64,000 nt of DNA, taken from positions 558,001-622,000 of the forward strand of contig NZ_SMZR01000001.1 in assembly GCF_004358665.1 (NCBI RefSeq). The letters run 5' to 3'. The DNA is from Jeotgalibacillus sp. S-D1 (GTDB taxonomy: Bacteria; Bacillota; Bacilli; Bacillales; Jeotgalibacillaceae). This document shows positions 44,008 to 53,195 of the stretch, piece after piece; the first letter of the stretch is position 1, and the number at the start of each line of letters is the position of its first letter. Below the pieces are notes generated by a model. It did not search any database and was not told the origin of the DNA. It saw nothing but the letters and a program-made list of their open reading frames with translations. Position numbers and translations under genes: made by a program.

Positions 44008-44799
44008 ATGACAAAAAAATGTGGATTGTTCCTTATCATCGTCATGTTGGCACATGGATTGTTTTTCACCGATGAATCACATGCCTTTAGTGGTCAAGTG
44101 GTTCAACGGGGAGCATATGGTGATGACGTCATAGAACTTCAGTCCAGGCTTCAGTACATTGGATACTATGAAGGCAAAATTGATGGTGATTTTGGCTGGG
44201 GCACCTATTGGGCGCTTCGCAATTTTCAACAGGATTACGGATTGGATATTGATGGGCTGGCTGGAGATACTACACGCCAAAAGCTGGTGTCTGTATCGGA
44301 TTACGATGAAAACTATGTGCGTTCAAACATAGAAAAAGGAAATAAATTTACTTATTACGGCGGTGTGCCGCTGGATCAGCAGGTTAAAAAAGGGGATGGG
44401 AAAGCTGCTCCTCCCCAAAATGCTCCTGAGTACCCGCCTGGATATTCAGAAACGGATATTCAGCTCATGGCCAATGCTGTGTATGGGGAGGCAAGGGGCG
44501 AGCCTTATATCGGTCAGGTAGCTGTTGCGGCGGTTATATTAAATCGCATAGAAGACGATGAATTTCCAAACACAGCATCCGGAGTTATTTTTGAACCTTT
44601 AGCTTTTACAGCGGTAGCGGACGGTCAGATATGGCTGACACCAAATGAACAGGCAAAACGGGCCGTTATCGATGCCATAAATGGCTGGGACCCGTCGGAA
44701 AACGCTTTGTATTATTTTAATCCTGATACGGCTACAAGCGGCTGGATCTGGACAAGACCTCAAATAAAACAAATAGGCGAGCATATTTTCTGCCTATAA
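44008..44799 (+). CDS. sleB: Spore cortex-lytic enzyme SleB
   Basis: Germination-specific lytic enzyme that cleaves cortex peptidoglycan containing muramic-delta-lactam. The 263-residue precursor has a signal peptide (about 1-26), a PG_binding_1 domain (about 32-92, GAYGDDVIELQSRLQYIGYY) and a C-terminal Hydrolase_2 domain with AVYGEARGEP (catalytic Glu) and LNRIEDDEFPNTASGVIF. GAACGGAGG precedes the start. It forms an operon with ypeB, 15 nt downstream, whose product stabilises SleB in the dormant spore. Confidence 0.95.
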   Translation: MTKKCGLFLIIVMLAHGLFFTDESHAFSGQVVQRGAYGDDVIELQSRLQYIGYYEGKIDGDFGWGTYWALRNFQQDYGLDIDGLAGDTTRQKLVSVSDYDENYVRSNIEKGNKFTYYGGVPLDQQVKKGDGKAAPPQNAPEYPPGYSETDIQLMANAVYGEARGEPYIGQVAVAAVILNRIEDDEFPNTASGVIFEPLAFTAVADGQIWLTPNEQAKRAVIDAINGWDPSENALYYFNPDTATSGWIWTRPQIKQIGEHIFCL

Positions 44800-44814
44800 A
44801 AGGAGGGTGAAACA

Positions 44815-46140
44815 ATGATGAAAAGAACCATTCTTCTTTCTGTGCTTTTTGTCGGCTTATTTGCCGCTGTATCATGGGGTGCCTATCAAAAAACAGAAAA
44901 AGACACACTCAAAAGTCATATGGAAAATGAATACCAACGTTCCTTTCATGAAATATCCTATCAGATGGATTTATTGCATGACCAAATAGGGTCGTCACTA
45001 GCCATGAATGCCGGCAGAAATTTAACACCTGCTCTGACAGAGGTGTGGAGATTGACCTCGTTGATTCATTCTGATATTGGCCGGCTGCCGCTTGGAATGC
45101 TGCCTTTTAATGAGATGGAAGGGTTTTTAAATCAAATAGGTAACTTTAGTTATCAGACGGCTGTCCGTGATTTAGAATCAAAACCGCTGTCAAAAGACGA
45201 ATATGCAAAACTGGAAACATTATATTCACAGTCTGCTGACCTTCAAAATGAACTAAGAGACATTCAAAGCAAGGTGTTGGCAGATAATGTCGAATGGATG
45301 GATCTGGAAGGGCTTCTGGCAACAGGCGATGAAATTAAAAATAATTCTGTTATTGACGGATTTAAGAAGATGGACAATACAGCTAAGGGTTATGCAGTGG
45401 AAACGTTTGTAAAAACGGATCAGGAAACAGCCGACCAGCGCCGTAAGCAGCTTACCCATCTTAAGGGAGACGATCTCACAGAAGAACAGGCTGTTAAAAA
45501 AGTTAGAGAATTCGCTGGTCTGGATGAAAAGGTTAAGATTAACATATCAAAAAGTTTAGATGGATCCGATTATCCGTTCTATTCAGCAGATTGGCAAACG
45601 GCTGACGGGCACAGCGCCAACATGGATCTTACCCAAAAAGGCGGGTATCCTCTTTTCTATTTGCTGAACAGGGATATAGGAAATGAAAAATTAAGTCTCT
45701 ATGATGCAGGTGAAAAGGGAGCAGCGTTTTTAAAGAAGCATGGATTTGATGATGTGATTTTGGAAAATAGCAGGCAAAACGACGGAATGGCCATGCTGAC
45801 ATTCATCAGGCTGATTGAACCGCAGCAGGTTTATGTGAATTCTGATTCCATCCACGTTAAAATTGCTTTGGATACAGGGGAAGTGGTAGGCTTCCTGGGT
45901 GTAGACTATTTGCAAAATGGAGAAGAAAGAGAAGTTGGTGAACCTGCTTTATCAGAAAGCGAAGCGATCGAGATGCTCCATTCTAATTTCAAGGTGGAGG
46001 AATCCAGGCTTGCAATCATCCGGAATGAAATGGGTGATGAAGTTCTTTGCAGAGAGTTTATAGGCACACTTGGCGAAGACACATACAGAATCTTTATAAA
46101 TGGCCAAGATGGCCAGGAAGAAAAAGTTGAGAAGCTGTAA
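44815..46140 (+). CDS. ypeB: Germination protein YpeB
   Basis: Holds SleB inactive and stable at the inner spore membrane. The 441-residue protein has an N-terminal membrane anchor or signal (about 5-22), a helical N-terminal region (about 25-205) and PepSY-like repeats in the C-terminal half (around 215-290, 300-375 and 380-440, for example DTGEVVGFLGVDYL). GGAGGGTG precedes ATG 44815; the next codon is also ATG. It co-occurs with sleB as expected and is followed by a terminator and a long non-coding stretch. Confidence 0.93.
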   Translation: MMKRTILLSVLFVGLFAAVSWGAYQKTEKDTLKSHMENEYQRSFHEISYQMDLLHDQIGSSLAMNAGRNLTPALTEVWRLTSLIHSDIGRLPLGMLPFNEMEGFLNQIGNFSYQTAVRDLESKPLSKDEYAKLETLYSQSADLQNELRDIQSKVLADNVEWMDLEGLLATGDEIKNNSVIDGFKKMDNTAKGYAVETFVKTDQETADQRRKQLTHLKGDDLTEEQAVKKVREFAGLDEKVKINISKSLDGSDYPFYSADWQTADGHSANMDLTQKGGYPLFYLLNRDIGNEKLSLYDAGEKGAAFLKKHGFDDVILENSRQNDGMAMLTFIRLIEPQQVYVNSDSIHVKIALDTGEVVGFLGVDYLQNGEEREVGEPALSESEAIEMLHSNFKVEESRLAIIRNEMGDEVLCREFIGTLGEDTYRIFINGQDGQEEKVEKL

Positions 46141-46186
46141 CATGTAACATCCTATTAGCAGGTGCAGCCTGAGGAATGATAGAAGG

Positions 46187-46235
46187 AAGAAGCAGTGATA
46201 CCGGGGGACAAAAACGGCATCACTGCTTCTTTTTA
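46187..46235 (+). terminator. Terminator of sleB-ypeB
   Basis: A 13-bp stem AAGAAGCAGTGAT / ATCACTGCTTCTT with a 19-nt loop and TTTT tail. Confidence 0.8.
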
Positions 46236-46502
46236 ATTTGCTGGTTTGTACACAGCTGACAGGAGCTGCCGTTATAATACTCCTGCTTGAATTGAGAAAG
46301 CGGCTTTCCTTTAGTCCTTCGTGCTGCTGCAAGCCTTCAGCTAAGATCAGCAGCTACGTTAAACAAAGCTTCGATTTTATCATACATAATCTCAATACCG
46401 GACAATAATCGTTACTAAATAGAATAGCTTCCTTAATTAGTTTTTTCTTTGTTGAATAAAAGGGGATCATGGACATTATCCAATAAAAATATAGTCGAAT
46501 TA
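46236..46502. other. Non-coding stretch before cmk with a second hairpin
   Basis: The 405 nt between ypeB and cmk contain no credible reading frame on either strand. B. subtilis has ypfA and ypfB here. Besides the ypeB terminator there is a hairpin at about 46320-46358 (GCTGCTG / CAGCAGC, extended by CGT / ACG with one bulge) with no U-tail. I see no known RNA family. The right end holds the cmk promoter. Confidence 0.4.
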
Positions 46503-46511
46503 TGGTACAAT
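46503..46511 (+). promoter_or_regulatory. Extended -10 element of cmk
   Basis: TGGTACAAT, a TGn extended -10, lies 34 nt before the GTG start of cmk. A matching -35 is not evident. Confidence 0.45.
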
Positions 46512-46545
46512 GGCAGTGAATAAGGAAAGAGAAGGAGAATGTTCG

Positions 46546-47235
46546 GTGAATAAAAATTGGAAAAAAATGAGAATAGCGCTAGACGGACCGGCTGCGGCTG
46601 GAAAAAGCACAGTAGCAAAAAAACTGGCTGAAAAACTGGGATTTGTTTATATAGATACCGGAGCAATGTATCGGACCTTAACATACAAAGCGATTATTAA
46701 TGGAATAGATGTTGAAAATGAGAAGGAATTAAAGGATGTTTTGTTGAATACTATAATAGAGCTTAAACCTGGGGAACATGGCCAGAGAGTTTACCTGGAC
46801 GGCCGTGAAGTTACGGAGGAAATACGTTCCAACGCCGTAACAAATAACGTTTCCACTGTAGCCAAGCATGCTGATGTCAGAAAAGAAATGGTTGAAAGGC
46901 AGCAGCAGCTTGTTGAAAGCGGCGGTATTGTTATGGATGGCCGCGATATTGGCACACACGTAATCCCAGATGCGGAAATTAAGATTTTTATGATAGCAAG
47001 TGCAAAGGAAAGAGCAAGAAGACGGTTTGAAGAACACCAGAAACAGGGTATTGAATCAAATATTGATCAGCTGCAGCGTGAAATTGAACAGCGGGACCAT
47101 CTGGATTCTACCCGAATTGTATCCCCGCTGAAAAAAGCAGAAGATGCAATCGAATTGGATACTACAACAATGGATATCGACAGTGTTGTGGATTCCATTT
47201 TATCATTGGTTAGAAAGCGCGGAGGTACATCATGA
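46546..47235 (+). CDS. cmk: Cytidylate kinase
   Basis: Phosphorylates CMP and dCMP to the diphosphates. The 229-residue protein has the P-loop [11 protein letters not shown] (about 12-22), IDTGAMYR, the substrate-binding [11 protein letters not shown] and [11 protein letters not shown] lid region. GTG 46546 is preferred because AAGGAGAATG lies just upstream and the promoter's -10 would put transcription start inside the longer frame from 46510. It overlaps the acyltransferase gene by 4 nt. cmk followed by ypfD is conserved in Bacillus. Confidence 0.94.
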   Translation: MNKNWKKMRIALDGPAAAGKSTVAKKLAEKLGFVYIDTGAMYRTLTYKAIINGIDVENEKELKDVLLNTIIELKPGEHGQRVYLDGREVTEEIRSNAVTNNVSTVAKHADVRKEMVERQQQLVESGGIVMDGRDIGTHVIPDAEIKIFMIASAKERARRRFEEHQKQGIESNIDQLQREIEQRDHLDSTRIVSPLKKAEDAIELDTTTMDIDSVVDSILSLVRKRGGTS

Positions 47236-47813
47236 ATTTATATCACTTTGGAAAAGCACTGGTTAAAATTGTTCTGACACCCATTTACCGATTTAAAATT
47301 ATAGGACGTGAAAACTTCCCAAAAGAAGGCGGAGTTCTGTTGTGTACGAATCATATCAAACTTCTGGACCCTCCTGTAGTGGGCGTCACCACACCAAGAC
47401 CAGTGTCTTTTATGGCAAAAGAAGAACTGTTTCGTGCACCTGTTTTAAAACAAATACTTCCCAAAGTCAGAGCTTTTCCTGTGAAAAGGGGAATGAGTGA
47501 TCGTGAAGCGCTTAGAAGAGGGCTGGGATTACTAAAAGAAGGAAATGTTGTTGGGCTTTTTCCAGAAGGAACACGCAGTAAAGACGGCAGTTTAAAAAAA
47601 GGACTTGCAGGTGCAGGGTTTTTTGCATTGCGATCTCAGGCAGCAGTTGTTCCCTGCGCCATTATAGGGCCCTATAAGCGTTTCAGAAGATTAAAGGTCG
47701 TGTACGGCAAACCTATACCGATGGATGAGCTTAGAGCACGAAGAGCCTCTGCAGAAGAAGCAACTGAACTGATTATGCAGCATGTTCAGTACTTAATTGA
47801 TAACCATCGATAA
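47232..47813 (+). CDS. 1-acyl-glycerol-3-phosphate acyltransferase (PlsC-like)
   Basis: Acylates lysophosphatidic acid (or a related acceptor) in phospholipid synthesis at the membrane. The 193-residue protein has the family motifs His41-x4-Asp46 (NHIKLLD), KEELFR, FPVKRG and FPEGTRS (110-116), and one N-terminal hydrophobic segment. It overlaps cmk by 4 nt (ATGA), so both are made together. B. subtilis lacks this gene at this locus (its PlsC is encoded elsewhere). Whether this is the only PlsC of the organism cannot be told. Confidence 0.88.
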   Translation: MNLYHFGKALVKIVLTPIYRFKIIGRENFPKEGGVLLCTNHIKLLDPPVVGVTTPRPVSFMAKEELFRAPVLKQILPKVRAFPVKRGMSDREALRRGLGLLKEGNVVGLFPEGTRSKDGSLKKGLAGAGFFALRSQAAVVPCAIIGPYKRFRRLKVVYGKPIPMDELRARRASAEEATELIMQHVQYLIDNHR

Positions 47814-47828
47814 AAGTTCTTACTTGAC

Positions 47829-47842
47829 AAACTGTTCAGTTT
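47829..47842. repeat. Perfect 6-2-6 palindrome upstream of ypfD
   Basis: AAACTGTTCAGTTT overlaps the end of a TTGACA hexamer (47824-47829). It resembles TetR-family operators in form, but no regulator gene is adjacent and no clear -10 fits that hexamer. Confidence 0.4.
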
Positions 47843-47878
47843 ATTAGAAGTTAGTAGTATATTCTGAATTTATAATTA

Positions 47879-47899
47879 AAATGTGAATTTTTCACATTT
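47879..47899. repeat. Perfect 9-3-9 inverted repeat in the ypfD leader
   Basis: AAATGTGAA-TTT-TTCACATTT lies 40 nt before the ypfD start. It looks like a Rex or FNR/CRP-type site but has one base too few in the centre for either. It could also fold as an RNA hairpin. Confidence 0.5.
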
Positions 47900-47938
47900 A
47901 ATATTATTTCAGTAGTCATGGATTAAGGAGGAGTACAT

Positions 47939-49081
47939 ATGGCAGAAGACATGAATCATATTGAAGTAAACTCTCTCGAGGTGGGAGACCGTGTGACCGG
48001 TACCGTAACGCAAGTGGAGGAAAAACAGGTTCTAGTTGATGTCAGAGACAGCAAGGTTGATGGGATTATTCCAATCAGTGAGCTGTCAAGCCTCCATGTA
48101 GAAAAAGCATCGGATGTTGTGAAAGTAGGTGACGAGCTTGAACTCGTCGTTACAAAGGTAGAAGACGAATTACTGGTATTATCAAAACGCAAAGTTGAAG
48201 CCGAAAAAGCGTGGGATGAAATGAAACGCCGCTTTGAGGCGGAAGAGGTTTTCGATGCTGAAGTAAAAGATGTGGTAAAAGGCGGTCTTGTTGTTGATCT
48301 TGGCGTCAGAGGCTTTGTACCTGCATCATTAGTTGAAGATTATTATGTCGAGGATTTTGAAGATTATAGAGGGAAAAATCTGGCGTTTAAAATCGTTGAA
48401 CTGGATGAAGAAAAAAACCGTCTGATCCTTTCTCACCGTGCAGTTGTAGAAGGTGAGAAGGCTGAAAAGAAAAAGGCTCTCCTTGAAAGCATCCAGGCGG
48501 GTGATGTTTTAGATGGAACGGTCCAAAGAATCACTGATTTTGGAGCCTTCGTTGATATTGGAGGAGTGGACGGCCTTGTCCATATTTCCCAATTGTCCCA
48601 TCAGCATGTAGAAAAGCCATCGGATGTAGTCGAAGAAGGCCAAAAAGTACAAGTGAAAGTACTTTCAGTAGATCGGGATAATGAGAGAATCTCCCTTTCT
48701 ATTAAAGAAACACTGCCGGGACCATGGACAGATATTGAAGACAAAGCTCCAAGAGGTTCTGTTTTGGACGGGAAAGTTCGCCGTTTAGTCTCCTATGGTG
48801 CTTTTGTTGAAGTATTCCCGGGTGTAGAAGGCCTGGTTCATATCTCGCAAATTTCCCATCAGCACATCGGAACACCTCATGAAGTGCTTTCTGAAGGCCA
48901 GGATGTTAAAGTGAAAGTATTAGACGTGAACGTTAATGATCAGCGTTTGTCTCTTTCCATAAAAGAACTGGAAGAGCCGAAAAACGATCGGCGTGAACAA
49001 TCTTTTGATCTTCCTGAAGAATCTAAAGGATTTCAATTAGGTGAAATGATTGGGGATAAATTAAAAGATCTAAAAAATTAA
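47939..49081 (+). CDS. ypfD: S1 RNA-binding domain protein YpfD (RpsA homologue)
   Basis: A 380-residue protein made of four S1 domains (about 17-86, 103-170, 188-257 and 273-343), for example GAFVDIGGVDGLVHISQLSHQHV in the third. It is related to ribosomal protein S1 but shorter than the six-domain E. coli protein; in B. subtilis YpfD is not essential. The acidic C-terminus contains no further motif. AAGGAGGAG precedes the start. Two inverted repeats lie in its upstream region. It is 18 nt upstream of fni. Confidence 0.94.
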   Translation: MAEDMNHIEVNSLEVGDRVTGTVTQVEEKQVLVDVRDSKVDGIIPISELSSLHVEKASDVVKVGDELELVVTKVEDELLVLSKRKVEAEKAWDEMKRRFEAEEVFDAEVKDVVKGGLVVDLGVRGFVPASLVEDYYVEDFEDYRGKNLAFKIVELDEEKNRLILSHRAVVEGEKAEKKKALLESIQAGDVLDGTVQRITDFGAFVDIGGVDGLVHISQLSHQHVEKPSDVVEEGQKVQVKVLSVDRDNERISLSIKETLPGPWTDIEDKAPRGSVLDGKVRRLVSYGAFVEVFPGVEGLVHISQISHQHIGTPHEVLSEGQDVKVKVLDVNVNDQRLSLSIKELEEPKNDRREQSFDLPEESKGFQLGEMIGDKLKDLKN

Positions 49082-49099
49082 AATAAAAGGTGAGATCGA

Positions 49100-50152
49100 T
49101 TGAGTAGAGCAGAAAGAAAACTCGACCACATTAATTATGCACTGTCCACCGGCGCTTCCGGAGGAGCGGGGTTTGATGATGTAACCTTTGTCCATCAAAG
49201 CCTGCCAAATACTGCATTAGATGATATTTCACTTCATATAAAATTGGGCGAACTTCAAGCGAGTTCGCCTTTTTTTATCAATGCAATGACAGGTGGAGGC
49301 GGAGCGAAAACTGAGCAGCTGAATAAAGAACTTTCTATTGCAGCCAAAGAAACAGGGCTGATGCTTTCTGTCGGATCGCAAATGGCTGCAATAAAAGATT
49401 CAAGTGAGCGTGCATCTTATTCCATTACACGAAAAATGAATCCAAAGGGAATCATTATCGGGAATTTAGGCAGTGAAGCCACAGTGGACCAAGCAAAAAT
49501 GGCTGTAGATATGCTAGAAGCGAACGCCATTCAAATTCATTTGAATGTCATTCAGGAATTAGCCATGCCTGAAGGGGATCGTTCGTTTTGCGGGGCTCTT
49601 GGAAGAATTGAAGCTATTAGTAAGGAATTAGAGGTTCCGGTTATTGTAAAAGAAACCGGATTTGGCATAAGCAGGGAAGCTGCTGTGAAGCTTTCAAATG
49701 CTGGAGCATCAGTGATTGATGTGGGTGGTTTTGGGGGTACCAATTTTTCAAAGATCGAAAATCACAGACAAACCCGCGAATTATCGTTTTTTAATCAATG
49801 GGGAATTCCCACTGTCCCTTCAATCGTAGAAACTGCTGGATCAGCAGATTGTCCCATTGTTGCTTCAGGAGGGATTCAAAGCAGCCTGGATATTATAAAG
49901 GCGATTAGTCTTGGAGCGTCGTCTGTGGGGGTCGCCGGTTTATTCCTTAAGACGTTGATCAATGAAGGCGTTGAAGAATTAATTGATGAAATTAAGTGGA
50001 TGCAATATGAACAAAAAACAATCATGACTGCACTTGGAGCAAAATCAATTCCTGACCTATGGAATGTACCGCTTGTAATCAGCGGTTCATCTTACCACTG
50101 GCTTCATACCAGAGGAATGGAACCGGATCGCTTTGCAAAAAGAAGTCTTTAA
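49100..50152 (+). CDS. fni: Isopentenyl-diphosphate delta-isomerase, type 2
   Basis: FMN- and NADPH-dependent enzyme that interconverts IPP and DMAPP, feeding the HepS/HepT prenyl synthases encoded further along. The 350-residue TIM-barrel protein shows RAERKLDHINYAL at the N-terminus, MTGGGGAKTEQLN (FMN site), the catalytic-site IQIHLNVIQELAMPEGDR region and DVGGFGGTNF. TTG 49100 is the start, with AAAGGTGAG upstream. It follows ypfD as in B. subtilis (ypgA/fni) and ends at a terminator. Confidence 0.95.
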   Translation: MSRAERKLDHINYALSTGASGGAGFDDVTFVHQSLPNTALDDISLHIKLGELQASSPFFINAMTGGGGAKTEQLNKELSIAAKETGLMLSVGSQMAAIKDSSERASYSITRKMNPKGIIIGNLGSEATVDQAKMAVDMLEANAIQIHLNVIQELAMPEGDRSFCGALGRIEAISKELEVPVIVKETGFGISREAAVKLSNAGASVIDVGGFGGTNFSKIENHRQTRELSFFNQWGIPTVPSIVETAGSADCPIVASGGIQSSLDIIKAISLGASSVGVAGLFLKTLINEGVEELIDEIKWMQYEQKTIMTALGAKSIPDLWNVPLVISGSSYHWLHTRGMEPDRFAKRSL

Positions 50153-50159
50153 CGTAATG

Positions 50160-50197
50160 ATCTGCTGATGGCTGTCTAGGCATTGGCAGATTTTTTG
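50160..50197 (+). terminator. Terminator of ypfD-fni
   Basis: ATCTGC / GCAGAT plus inner wobble pairs, followed by six T. Confidence 0.7.
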
Positions 50198-50245
50198 CGT
50201 TTATCAATTAAAACGGACAGTCTCCTGAATTTGCTTGATTCCTGA

Positions 50246-50274
50246 TTGTTTTTATGCATAATTATTGATACAAT
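50246..50274 (+). promoter_or_regulatory. Sigma-A promoter upstream of der
   Basis: -35 TTGTTT (50246-50251), 17-nt spacer, -10 TACAAT (50269-50274) preceded by TGA (extended -10). A transcript would start near 50281. A second, weaker -10 (TATACT, 50353-50358) lies closer to der. Confidence 0.5.
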
Positions 50275-50290
50275 TATGCGAGTCATTTTA

Positions 50291-50321
50291 GAAAAGACAG
50301 GACCAACTTGCTGTCTTTTTA
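50291..50321 (+). terminator. Hairpin in the der leader (attenuator or short RNA end)
   Basis: AAAAGACAG / CTGTCTTTT forms a 9-bp stem with a 10-nt loop and a T-run, only about 10 nt past the likely start of transcription. It has the form of an intrinsic terminator. Confidence 0.55.
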
Positions 50322-50394
50322 CGGTAGTGTTATGTGGAAACGTACGGTTTGATATACTATAGTTAAGTTGGATTAGAGAGAAAGGGTGAACGTC

Positions 50395-51705
50395 ATGGCA
50401 AAGCCAGTCGTTGCAATAGTTGGGCGTCCCAATGTAGGGAAATCGACTATTTTTAACAGAATTGTTGGAGAAAGAATCTCCATTGTAGAAGACATACCTG
50501 GAATTACAAGAGATCGTATTTATAGCAGTGCTGAATGGTTAACTCATGATTTTAATATTATTGATACTGGCGGTATAGAGATTGGTGACGAACCGTTTTT
50601 GGAGCAGATTCGTCAGCAGGCAGAAATTGCGATAGACGAAGCTGATGTAATCATCTTCATGACTAACGGCAGGGAGGGAGTTACGTCTGCTGATGAGCAG
50701 GTAGCTAAAATTCTCTATCGTTCAAGCAAGCCAATTGTCCTTGCCGTTAACAAGGTGGATAATCCTGATATGAAGGATCAGATTTATGATTTTTATTCAT
50801 TGGGATTTGGTGAGCCATATCCGATTTCCGGTTCACATGGGCTTGGCCTTGGAGACATGCTTGATGCAGTGGCTCAAAGCTTCAGGCCTCAGGATGAAGC
50901 TGTATACGGGGATGAAGTCATTAAGTTTTCACTTATTGGCCGTCCAAATGTAGGCAAGTCTTCCCTGGTAAATTCACTGCTCGGTGAGGAGCGCGTCATA
51001 GTTAGTGATGTAGCTGGAACCACACGTGATGCAATTGATTCTCCTTACAAATATGATGGCCAGGAATATGTCATTATTGATACAGCGGGAATGCGGAAAA
51101 AAGGGAAAGTATATGAGACAACTGAAAAATACAGTGTGTTGCGCGCCCTTCGTGCGATTGAGCGTTCAGATGTTGTATTAGTCGTTTTAGATGCAGAAGA
51201 GGGCATTATCGAACAGGATAAAAAAATAGCTGGATATGCTCATGAAGCTGGCCGTGCTGTTGTCATTGTAGTGAATAAGTGGGATGCAGTGGTCAAAGAT
51301 GATAAAACGATGGATCGTTTTGAAAAGAAAATCCGCGATCATTTCCAATTCCTGGATTACGCGCCTGTCGTCTTTCTTTCTGCATTAACGAAGAAAAGAA
51401 TTCATACCGTTCTGCCGGTTATTAATATGGCAAGCGAAAATCATGCAATGCGAGTTCAGTCCAGCATCTTAAATGAAGTGGTGATGGATGCAGTAGCAAT
51501 GAATCCTACCCCTACTGATAACGGAAAACGACTTAAAATCTTTTATGCAACTCAAGTGGCAGTCAAGCCGCCTACTTTTGTCATTTTTGTTAATGAACCG
51601 GAATTAATGCATTTTTCTTATGAGCGCTTTTTGGAAAATCGCATTAGAGAAGCGTTTGGCTTCGAAGGGACGCCAATACGTTTAATTTCCAGAGCAAGAA
51701 ATTAA
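50395..51705 (+). CDS. der: Ribosome biogenesis GTPase Der
   Basis: Essential GTPase for 50S subunit assembly. The 436-residue protein has two tandem G domains, each with GRPNVGKS (about 8-16 and 183-191), DTGG or DTAG switch motifs and NKVD or NKWD specificity motifs ([15 protein letters not shown]), and a C-terminal KH-like domain. ATG 50395 follows AAAGGGTGA; the GTG at 50386 is too close to that site. It is preceded by a leader with a possible attenuator and is 33 nt upstream of gpsA. Confidence 0.96.
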   Translation: MAKPVVAIVGRPNVGKSTIFNRIVGERISIVEDIPGITRDRIYSSAEWLTHDFNIIDTGGIEIGDEPFLEQIRQQAEIAIDEADVIIFMTNGREGVTSADEQVAKILYRSSKPIVLAVNKVDNPDMKDQIYDFYSLGFGEPYPISGSHGLGLGDMLDAVAQSFRPQDEAVYGDEVIKFSLIGRPNVGKSSLVNSLLGEERVIVSDVAGTTRDAIDSPYKYDGQEYVIIDTAGMRKKGKVYETTEKYSVLRALRAIERSDVVLVVLDAEEGIIEQDKKIAGYAHEAGRAVVIVVNKWDAVVKDDKTMDRFEKKIRDHFQFLDYAPVVFLSALTKKRIHTVLPVINMASENHAMRVQSSILNEVVMDAVAMNPTPTDNGKRLKIFYATQVAVKPPTFVIFVNEPELMHFSYERFLENRIREAFGFEGTPIRLISRARN

Positions 51706-51738
51706 TTGAGCTTTCTTTAAATAGAGAGGAGCATATAA

Positions 51739-52797
51739 ATGATGAAATCAAAAAGCGTTGCAGTTTTGGGTGCTGGAAGCTGGGGTACTGCACTCGCTCT
51801 AGTCCTGGGAGATAATGGGCATGATGTCCGGTTATGGACGCATAATCCAGACCAGGCAGTTAGCATAAATGACACCAGGGAAAATGCACGCTACTTGCCA
51901 GGTGCTGAGCTTCCTTCTTCGATAACTGCATTTTCCGACCTTAAGCAGGCAATAGCAGATGTTGAAACGATTGTTTTTGCTGTCCCAACGAAAGCGATGC
52001 GCGAGGTAGCCGGAAAAGTTGAAGAAGTCTGCGACGGTCCCAAAACGATTGTTCACGTAAGTAAAGGGATTGAACCCGATACACATTTGCGGATTTCTCA
52101 AATTTTGGAGCAGATTTTATCTGACCGCACAATGTCCAGTTTAGTCGTGCTTTCCGGTCCAAGCCACGCTGAAGAAGTTGTTAAGCGGCATCCTACTACC
52201 GTAACGGCGGCTTCCGATAATTTGCAGGCTGCAGAGTCCGTGCAGGATCTTTTTATGAATCATCATTTCCGTGTCTATACAAATACAGATGTGATTGGTG
52301 TTGAAATTGGTGCTGCTTTAAAAAATATTATTGCATTAGCAGCGGGTATCACAGACGGACTGGGCTACGGGGATAATGCAAAAGCCGCTTTAATTACCAG
52401 AGGTCTTGCTGAAATTGCCCGGCTTGGGACAACCCTTGGCGCCAATCCATTAACGTTTTCCGGATTGACTGGCATCGGTGATCTCATTGTTACCTGCACA
52501 AGTGTCCATTCAAGGAATTGGCGGGCTGGCAATATGCTGGGCAAAGGCAAAAAGCTGGATGAGGTACTTAATGAGATGGGCATGGTTGTAGAAGGCGTCA
52601 GAACCACCAAGGCTGCTTATCAAATGGCTTTAAAGCATGAGGTGTCGATGCCGATCGCACAAGCTCTCCACAGGGTTTTATTTAATGATGTAGATCCGAA
52701 AGAAGCAGTTGATCAATTAATGTCCAGAATGAAAACTCATGAGATGGAAGACCTGGTCAATATTCTTGGGGAACAAAAGGAAACTGAGGGCATGTAG
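51739..52797 (+). CDS. gpsA: Glycerol-3-phosphate dehydrogenase [NAD(P)+]
   Basis: Makes sn-glycerol 3-phosphate from dihydroxyacetone phosphate for phospholipid and teichoic acid synthesis. The 352-residue protein has the N-terminal Rossmann motif [12 protein letters not shown] (about 8-19), [27 protein letters not shown], and the catalytic lysine in [25 protein letters not shown] precedes ATG 51739; ATG 51742 is also possible. It follows der as in B. subtilis. Confidence 0.95.
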   Translation: MMKSKSVAVLGAGSWGTALALVLGDNGHDVRLWTHNPDQAVSINDTRENARYLPGAELPSSITAFSDLKQAIADVETIVFAVPTKAMREVAGKVEEVCDGPKTIVHVSKGIEPDTHLRISQILEQILSDRTMSSLVVLSGPSHAEEVVKRHPTTVTAASDNLQAAESVQDLFMNHHFRVYTNTDVIGVEIGAALKNIIALAAGITDGLGYGDNAKAALITRGLAEIARLGTTLGANPLTFSGLTGIGDLIVTCTSVHSRNWRAGNMLGKGKKLDEVLNEMGMVVEGVRTTKAAYQMALKHEVSMPIAQALHRVLFNDVDPKEAVDQLMSRMKTHEMEDLVNILGEQKETEGM

Positions 52798-52809
52798 CTC
52801 TCAGTTTTT
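52781..52809 (+). terminator. Terminator of der-gpsA
   Basis: AAACTGAG / CTCAGTTT stem with an 11-nt loop and five T. The loop holds the gpsA stop codon. Confidence 0.7.
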
Positions 52810-52971
52810 GCGTGTTCAAAGTGCCATGTACATGCATCGAATTTATGAACGTTTTAGGAACGATTTTTATTTTTAATGGAGACTTATTCTCTTATGCTAT
52901 AATTTGATTTAAATGCTCAATTATCGGAAGATAAATAACGCGTAAGTGGTTTTTTGAGGAGTGAAAAATTT

Positions 52972-53169
52972 ATGTCAGCTTTAACGAAAATGTGGATTTC
53001 ATTTGGATCAATGGGCTTTATGTTTTTTGCCATTATCAGCATCTATTTGAGCCGTTATAAAATGTCCAATAAGATCTTAAAATTTATTACCGCGCTTATT
53101 GCTTATGTTCTCATGATTTTAGCAGGACTGATTATGATTTTTGTGGTATTCAGCGGACCGACATTATAG
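52972..53169 (+). CDS. yphE: Small membrane protein YphE (DUF2768)
   Basis: A 65-residue protein with two membrane segments (about 6-26 and 38-60) joined by a short basic loop (SRYKMSNK). It resembles the DUF2768 family, found between gpsA and spoIVA in Bacillus; the function is unknown. ATG 52972 has GAGGAGTG upstream and is preferred to the frame from 52954. An extended -10 TGCTATAAT lies at 52895-52903. It touches the start of the yphF frame, so they are probably co-transcribed. Confidence 0.8.
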   Translation: MSALTKMWISFGSMGFMFFAIISIYLSRYKMSNKILKFITALIAYVLMILAGLIMIFVVFSGPTL

Positions 53170-53195
53170 TGGCAGTGTCTAAGGAGTGTAGCGCT

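Noticed and set aside
45952-46332. Minus-strand frame across the end of ypeB
   Set aside because: It crosses the ypeB terminator and has no ribosome site.
47879-47899. Assignment as a Rex or FNR site
   Set aside because: The spacing between TGTGAA and TTCACA is 3 nt (Rex needs 4), and between TGTGA and TCACA is 5 nt (FNR/CRP need 6). Kept only as an unexplained repeat.
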